Source: DATEEG01 sp035525055 (GTDB lineage Bacteria; Actinomycetota; Acidimicrobiia; Spongiisociales; ZC4RG35). Taken from it: DNA of 16,975 nt. The notes beneath the pieces were generated by a model. The model ran no database searches. It had not been told where the DNA came from and was given only the letters and a program-made list of their open reading frames with translations. The stretch spans positions 1 through 16,975 of the forward strand of contig DATLEZ010000159.1 of assembly GCA_035525055.1 (NCBI GenBank). The letters are read 5' to 3'. The position numbers and the translations under genes are program-made. Positions 13,632 through 16,975 of the stretch are shown here, piece after piece. Position 1 is the stretch's first letter, and each line of letters begins with the position of its first letter.

Positions 13632-14408
13632 GTGGCAGTCCTACCCCACGAGGGAACCTTTTCGATCATGTACGGCACCTTCCGGGTGCCGGTTGGAAGC
13701 GGCTACCGCCCCGGCTATCTCTCCCGACCCGACGAGGCCGGCCGCTTTCCGGTCGTCCTCACGTTCCCGGGAGTCGGCGGTCTCAAGAGCTATCAGAAGG
13801 AACTCTGCCGACGACTGGCTCGTCGTGGGTTCGCCTGTCTTGCCATTGATCTCTATCCCGATGAGAACGTCAGTGAAAGCAAGCGGGACGATGACGGGCA
13901 AATGAACGACGCTTTGGCCGCTTACGCATCCCAAAGCGACCGTGCCATCTCGTCGGACATCGACGAGGCCCACGAGTTCCTCGAGAGCGAGGATGTCTTT
14001 TGGGCGATCCCGGACCGCTGCGGAGTCCTTGGAGTCGATGTGGGAGGTCGCTTCGCCCTCATCGCTGCCGCAACTCGACCATGGGCGCGAGCGGCTGTTG
14101 TCGTCTCGACGCCCCTCACCGGGGATGAGAACCGCGAGCTTCAGGTAGCCGACATGCTGAACCACATGGCGGTCCCGGTGCTTGGACTCTACGGCTCGGC
14201 CGACCAGCTGATTGCTCCCGAAACCGTCGACGCGGCCCAGGATCGAAACCAGAACGGTCAGTGGCTTCTTTACGACGGTGCCGGCCACCATTTCATCGAC
14301 GACGGCAGCGACGAATACGACCCGGCGTCAGCAGCTGACGCCGAGATCCGCATTACGCAGTTCTTTCAATCCGTGCTTCCGAAGCCCGAAACGGTGGATC
14401 TGGGATAG
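13632..14408 (+). CDS. Dienelactone-hydrolase-family alpha/beta hydrolase with Asp at the nucleophile position
   Basis: The 258-aa product has the DLH layout: an N-terminal strand pair with GYLSRPDEAGRFPVVLTFPGVGGL, then RLARRGFACLAIDLYP, then the nucleophile elbow CGVLGVDVGGRFALIAAA. An acid region LGLYGSADQLIAPE (Asp191) and a histidine in YDGAGHHFIDD (His219) follow. Where DLH enzymes carry Cys in GxCxGG, this one has Asp136 (GAT, 14037-14039). That gives a possible Asp-Asp-His set like that of haloacid and epoxide-cleaving relatives, or a protein that has lost activity. No signal peptide is seen, so it is cytoplasmic. Start GTG 13632 has a weak GGAG upstream; ATG 13668 (residue 13), with GAGGGA further upstream, is an equally possible start. 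It is divergent from LCP and shares a 118-bp upstream region with it. The substrate is unknown. Confidence 0.87.
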   Translation: MAVLPHEGTFSIMYGTFRVPVGSGYRPGYLSRPDEAGRFPVVLTFPGVGGLKSYQKELCRRLARRGFACLAIDLYPDENVSESKRDDDGQMNDALAAYASQSDRAISSDIDEAHEFLESEDVFWAIPDRCGVLGVDVGGRFALIAAATRPWARAAVVVSTPLTGDENRELQVADMLNHMAVPVLGLYGSADQLIAPETVDAAQDRNQNGQWLLYDGAGHHFIDDGSDEYDPASAADAEIRITQFFQSVLPKPETVDLG

Positions 14409-14436
14409 ATCAGTCCGAAGTCGCCACCGTGCGCCG

Positions 14437-14543
14437 AAATATGGCGGCCCAGTCCCGCCGTTGAACAAACCTGTCGCACCGCTCCCGTTTTCCGGGAGCC
14501 CTGCGCCGAATTACGCAGGGAGCGGGAGTGGCGCGCCAAATTT
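14437..14543 (-). repeat. 107-bp quasi-palindromic intergenic repeat, copy 3 (inverted)
   Basis: Read on the minus strand it starts AAATTTGGCGCG at 14543. It has CTCCCG, then the centre GCTCCCGGAAAACGGGAGC (14481-14499), which matches copies 1 and 2 at 16 of 19 positions, then CAGGTTTG and GGGAC. It ends in CCATATTT at 14437. Length and the 44-nt end-to-centre offset equal those of copy 1. The central stem is 7 bp here. It lies between the convergent hydrolase and birA genes. Confidence 0.85.
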
Positions 14544-14565
14544 GCGGTGGCCAAATTTGCGGTGG
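14536..14565 (+). repeat. 15-bp tandem duplication at the end of repeat copy 3
   Basis: CCAAATTTGCGGTGG occurs twice without a gap. The first unit contains the terminal AAATTT of the 107-bp element, so the terminus itself has been duplicated outward. Confidence 0.85.
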
Positions 14566-14642
14566 CCAGCAAGGAGGTGATGCCCTCCACCTTCTTTCGC
14601 TGACCTTGATTTCCCCCGCGCACCCTCAACCGCTCCGCCCTC

Positions 14643-15317
14643 TCAGACTGTTCTCAGGTGGCGGATTTCGCCGGCGATCAGGCTTTTTCGCCCGGTTGTT
14701 GTCTCCACCACTAGGGCGCCGCTTTCGTCGACGTCGATGGCTTTTCCTTCTCCGTTGGGTTCCCAGGTCACCCGTCGCCCCACCGTCGCCGACAACTCGA
14801 GATAGCGACTCCGACCCCACTCTCGGGGGCCGGCCGCCAACTGCTCTAGGAGGCGCTCCGCCCAGGCCGTCGCTGTAGCGACGACCGCTCCAGAGCCGGG
14901 GTCGTTCATCCATAGAGCACTGCTGCCAGCATGAGCGTCGGGCCACCACAGATTGAGACCGCATCCCACCACCAGGACGCCGCCCGAGCCCTCAACCAGG
15001 ATCCCGCCGACCTTGTCGTCGCCGACCAGCAGATCGTTGGGCCACTTCAAAGTGACACCGCCTTCGAGAGTGTCAGCAGCCGCCAGTCCGGCAATCAGTG
15101 GGATCAGCGGCCACGACCCGAGGTCCCAGGTGGGCCGCATAGCGAGGCTGGCCGCCATGGCACGCGGGGCCGATTCCCAGGTCCGCTGACTCCTCCCCCG
15201 TCCAGCAGTCTGCCTACGGGCCACCACCAGAATCGGCTCATCTACCAACACCGCGGCGGCAATGTCCTGGGTGGAGGTGACTTCGTCGTAGACCTGCAGT
15301 GAATAGGGTGTAGCCAT
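14643..15317 (-). CDS. birA: Biotin--[acetyl-CoA-carboxylase] ligase, monofunctional
   Basis: The enzyme activates biotin with ATP and attaches it to the lysine of biotin carrier subunits in the cytoplasm. From ATG 15317 the product has 224 aa: EVTSTQDIA near residue 13, the biotinyl-AMP loop TAGRGRSQRTWES at about 37-49, KWPNDLL at 91-97, KVGGILVEG at 102-110, and a small C-terminal domain ending LIAGEIRHLRTV. There is no N-terminal helix-turn-helix, so it is a catalytic-only ligase and not a repressor. TTG 15353 would add 12 residues but overlap the accD leader; GTG 15320 is also possible. No strong Shine-Dalgarno marks any of them. It is divergent from accD with only 56 bp between, an arrangement shared with Mycobacterium birA-accD5, and it serves that carboxylase's biotin carrier. 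Confidence 0.93.
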   Translation of the reverse strand: MATPYSLQVYDEVTSTQDIAAAVLVDEPILVVARRQTAGRGRSQRTWESAPRAMAASLAMRPTWDLGSWPLIPLIAGLAAADTLEGGVTLKWPNDLLVGDDKVGGILVEGSGGVLVVGCGLNLWWPDAHAGSSALWMNDPGSGAVVATATAWAERLLEQLAAGPREWGRSRYLELSATVGRRVTWEPNGEGKAIDVDESGALVVETTTGRKSLIAGEIRHLRTV

Positions 15318-15362
15318 CACGAGCCTGATTGAGTCCAACAGCTTTGGATCCAATCAGCATAC

Positions 15363-15368
15363 GGAGGG
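15363..15368 (+). promoter_or_regulatory. Ribosome binding site deciding the accD start
   Basis: GGAGGG lies five bases before GTG 15374. It supports that start over TTG 15329, which has no such site and would overlap the divergent birA leader. Confidence 0.8.
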
Positions 15369-15373
15369 ACGTC

Positions 15374-16924
15374 GTGGGCACTGAGGCGCGCATCGAACAG
15401 CTACGCAAGCTTCGAGAAGAGGCGCTGCACTCCGGAAGCCGTCGTGCCGTCGACCGCCAGCACGAACAGGGCAAGCTCACCGCCCGTGAGAGGATCGCCC
15501 ACCTCCTCGACAAGGGGTCTTTCCAGGAGATGGACATGCTGGTTCGCCACCAGGCGTCGGGGTTCGGTATCGAGCAAAAGCGCCCGGCCGGCGACGCAGT
15601 CGTGACGGGCTACGGGACGGTCGACGGCCGCACCGTGTTCGTATACGCCGAGGACTTCACGGTGTTCGGCGGCAGCCTGGGACGCGCCGTGGCCGACAAG
15701 ATCTGCAAGCTGATGGATCTGGCGATGGAGGTCGGAGCGCCGATCATCGGCCTCAAAGACTCTGGAGGAGCACGCATCCAGGAGGGAGTCGCCTCTCTCG
15801 ACGGCTACGGCCGGATCTTCGAACGCAACGTGCGGGCTTCGGGCGTCATCCCACAGATCTCCGTGATCATGGGGCCCTGCGCCGGCGGCGCCGTCTACTC
15901 ACCGGCAATCACCGACTTCGTCATTCAGGTGGACAAGTCCTCGCACATGTTCATCACAGGACCCGACGTCATCAAGGCGGTCAGCGGCGAAGAGGTCAGC
16001 TTCGAGGAACTCGGAGGCGCGTTGACCCATGCCTCGACCTCCGGGGTGACCCACTTCGTGTTCCAGGACGGAGTCTCCGCCCTCGACGGCGTCCGCTACA
16101 TGCTCTCCTTCTTGCCCCAGAACAACCTCGAGCTGCCGCCGTACTTTCCACCGGTGGACAGTCGCGACAGGATCGAAGACGCCCTCGACACACTGATCCC
16201 GGACTCTTCCAATCAACCCTATGACATGGCGGCTCTGATCGAGTTAGTTGTCGACGACGGCGAGTTCTTTCAGGTCCACGAGCACTGGGCCCGCAATCTC
16301 ATCGTTGGTTTCGCCCGGCTCGACGGCCATGCGGTCGGAATCGTCGCCAACCAACCGGCCATCCTCGCAGGGACTCTCGACATAAAGGCCTCTGAGAAGG
16401 GTGCCCGTTTCGTCAGATTCTGCGACTCCTTCAACATCCCGATCGTCACATTCGTCGACGTGCCCGGGTTCTTACCGGGCGTAGATCAGGAGCACGGCGG
16501 CATCATCCGCCACGGGGCCAAGCTGCTCTATGCCTATTGCGAAGCCACGATCCCCCGAATGACCGTGATCGTTCGCAAGGCCTACGGAGGGGCCTACCTC
16601 GTCATGAATGCCCGCGGGATCCGGGCCGACATGGTCTTTGCCTGGCCGTCGGCCGAGATCGCGGTGATGGGGGCCCAAGGAGCGGTCAACGTCATCTTCC
16701 GCCGAGAAATCCAGGAAGCCGACAGCGAAGAAGAGAAGCGGTCGGAATTGATCGAGGACTACGAGGAGAAGTTCAACAATCCCTACCGGGCCGCCGAGCT
16801 CGGTCTGGTCGATGAGGTCATCGAGCCAAGGGAGACCAGGGTCAAGTTGATACGGGCCCTGGAAATGCTGCGAACCAAGCGCGAACACCTCCCCCAGAAG
16901 AAGCACGGAAATATCCCCCTGTGA
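15374..16924 (+). CDS. Acyl-CoA carboxylase beta (carboxyltransferase) subunit, PccB/AccD5 type
   Basis: The subunit transfers the carboxyl group from carboxybiotin to acetyl-, propionyl- or another acyl-CoA, giving malonyl- or methylmalonyl-CoA. Seen in the 516-aa product: KLTARERIAHLLDKGSFQEMD near 34-54; YAEDFTVFGGSLG at about 91-103; DSGGARIQEGVASL at 129-142; GPCAGGAVYSPA at 167-178 (oxyanion region of the N-domain); then the C-domain with PGFLPGVDQEHGGIIRHGAK and RKAYGGAYLVMN at 401-412. Both crotonase-like halves are complete and the length is normal. At the position that in the characterised Streptomyces PccB is Asp (GGAYDVM) this enzyme has Leu409 (CTC, 16598-16600), so acyl-CoA preference may differ from a strict propionyl-CoA enzyme. 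The GTG start has a strong Shine-Dalgarno. It is divergent from birA. Confidence 0.93.
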   Translation: MGTEARIEQLRKLREEALHSGSRRAVDRQHEQGKLTARERIAHLLDKGSFQEMDMLVRHQASGFGIEQKRPAGDAVVTGYGTVDGRTVFVYAEDFTVFGGSLGRAVADKICKLMDLAMEVGAPIIGLKDSGGARIQEGVASLDGYGRIFERNVRASGVIPQISVIMGPCAGGAVYSPAITDFVIQVDKSSHMFITGPDVIKAVSGEEVSFEELGGALTHASTSGVTHFVFQDGVSALDGVRYMLSFLPQNNLELPPYFPPVDSRDRIEDALDTLIPDSSNQPYDMAALIELVVDDGEFFQVHEHWARNLIVGFARLDGHAVGIVANQPAILAGTLDIKASEKGARFVRFCDSFNIPIVTFVDVPGFLPGVDQEHGGIIRHGAKLLYAYCEATIPRMTVIVRKAYGGAYLVMNARGIRADMVFAWPSAEIAVMGAQGAVNVIFRREIQEADSEEEKRSELIEDYEEKFNNPYRAAELGLVDEVIEPRETRVKLIRALEMLRTKREHLPQKKHGNIPL

Positions 16925-16929
16925 GTAGT

Positions 16930-16975
16930 GCGTGGTGCGTGGTGCGTGATGCGTCGAAAGCCCGTGGTGCGTGGT
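16930..16975 (+). repeat. Period-7 repeat array, locus C (runs to the window edge)
   Basis: GCGTGGT, GCGTGGT, GCGTGAT and then GCGTCGAAA form the first array, five bases after the accD stop codon. A second block, GTGGTGCGTGGT, begins at 16964 in the same orientation and is cut by the window end. The heptad is the locus B heptad with A changed to G, and the CGTCGAA boundary is the same. Confidence 0.8.

Noticed and set aside
12269..13849. 526-codon open frame on the plus strand opposite the LCP gene
   Set aside because: It is antisense to a clear LCP protein, has no recognisable motif and overlaps the divergent hydrolase start. It is a by-product of high GC3 in the real gene.
15329..15373. 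TTG 15329 as the accD start
   Set aside because: No Shine-Dalgarno, and it adds residues not expected in the family. GTG 15374 has GGAGGG at ideal spacing.

Overview
The window is high-GC bacterial DNA and looks chromosomal. The gene content and order point to an actinobacterium: cofD-cofE (coenzyme F420), a DUF3499 gene and a DUF5719 gene beside a very large GT2 glycosyltransferase, an LCP ligase, and birA divergent from an acyl-CoA carboxylase beta subunit. As I recall, Mycobacterium keeps a comparable neighbourhood (fbiA, fbiB, DUF3499, cpsA, birA, accD5). A deep-branching lineage such as Acidimicrobiia is a guess, based on a short CofE without the FbiB reductase domain and on the absence of a whiB gene at this site. 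Many starts are GTG and several genes lack a clear Shine-Dalgarno sequence.

Layout. 24-746 (+) is a polyprenyl-phosphate-type GT2. 946-3506 (-) holds a 58-aa zinc-ribbon protein followed by a 787-aa membrane protein. 3811-8997 (-) is a five-gene operon: large GT2 membrane protein, DUF5719 exported protein, membrane-anchored thioredoxin-like protein, DUF3499 zinc protein and a DUF6788-like protein, with ATGA/GTGA overlaps. 9052-10671 (+) is cofD-cofE, divergent from that operon. 10844-13513 (-) is LCP followed by UDP-glucose 6-dehydrogenase. 13632-14408 (+) is a dienelactone-hydrolase-fold protein with Asp at the nucleophile position. 14643-15317 (-) is birA, divergent from accD at 15374-16924 (+).

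How the genes fit together. Three glycosyl-transfer or membrane genes, UDP-glucuronate synthesis and an LCP ligase suggest building and attaching a cell-surface polysaccharide. cofD and cofE carry out the last steps of F420 formation. birA biotinylates the carrier subunit that serves the AccD carboxyltransferase.

The least ordinary content is intergenic. (1) A dispersed quasi-palindromic element of 107 bp is present three times (774-880, 3682-about 3775 with a changed right end, and 14437-14543 inverted). The distance from its AAATTT end to its central hairpin is exactly 44 nt in all three. (2) A period-7 repeat family, CGTNNTR, occurs at three loci (3561-3582 with 3772-3796, 10684-10711 with 10788-10828, and 16930-16975). 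Forward arrays end in a shared CGTCGRAW. At one locus two arrays form a perfect 28-bp inverted repeat between convergent genes. I saw no rRNA, tRNA, CRISPR array, transposase or prophage gene.
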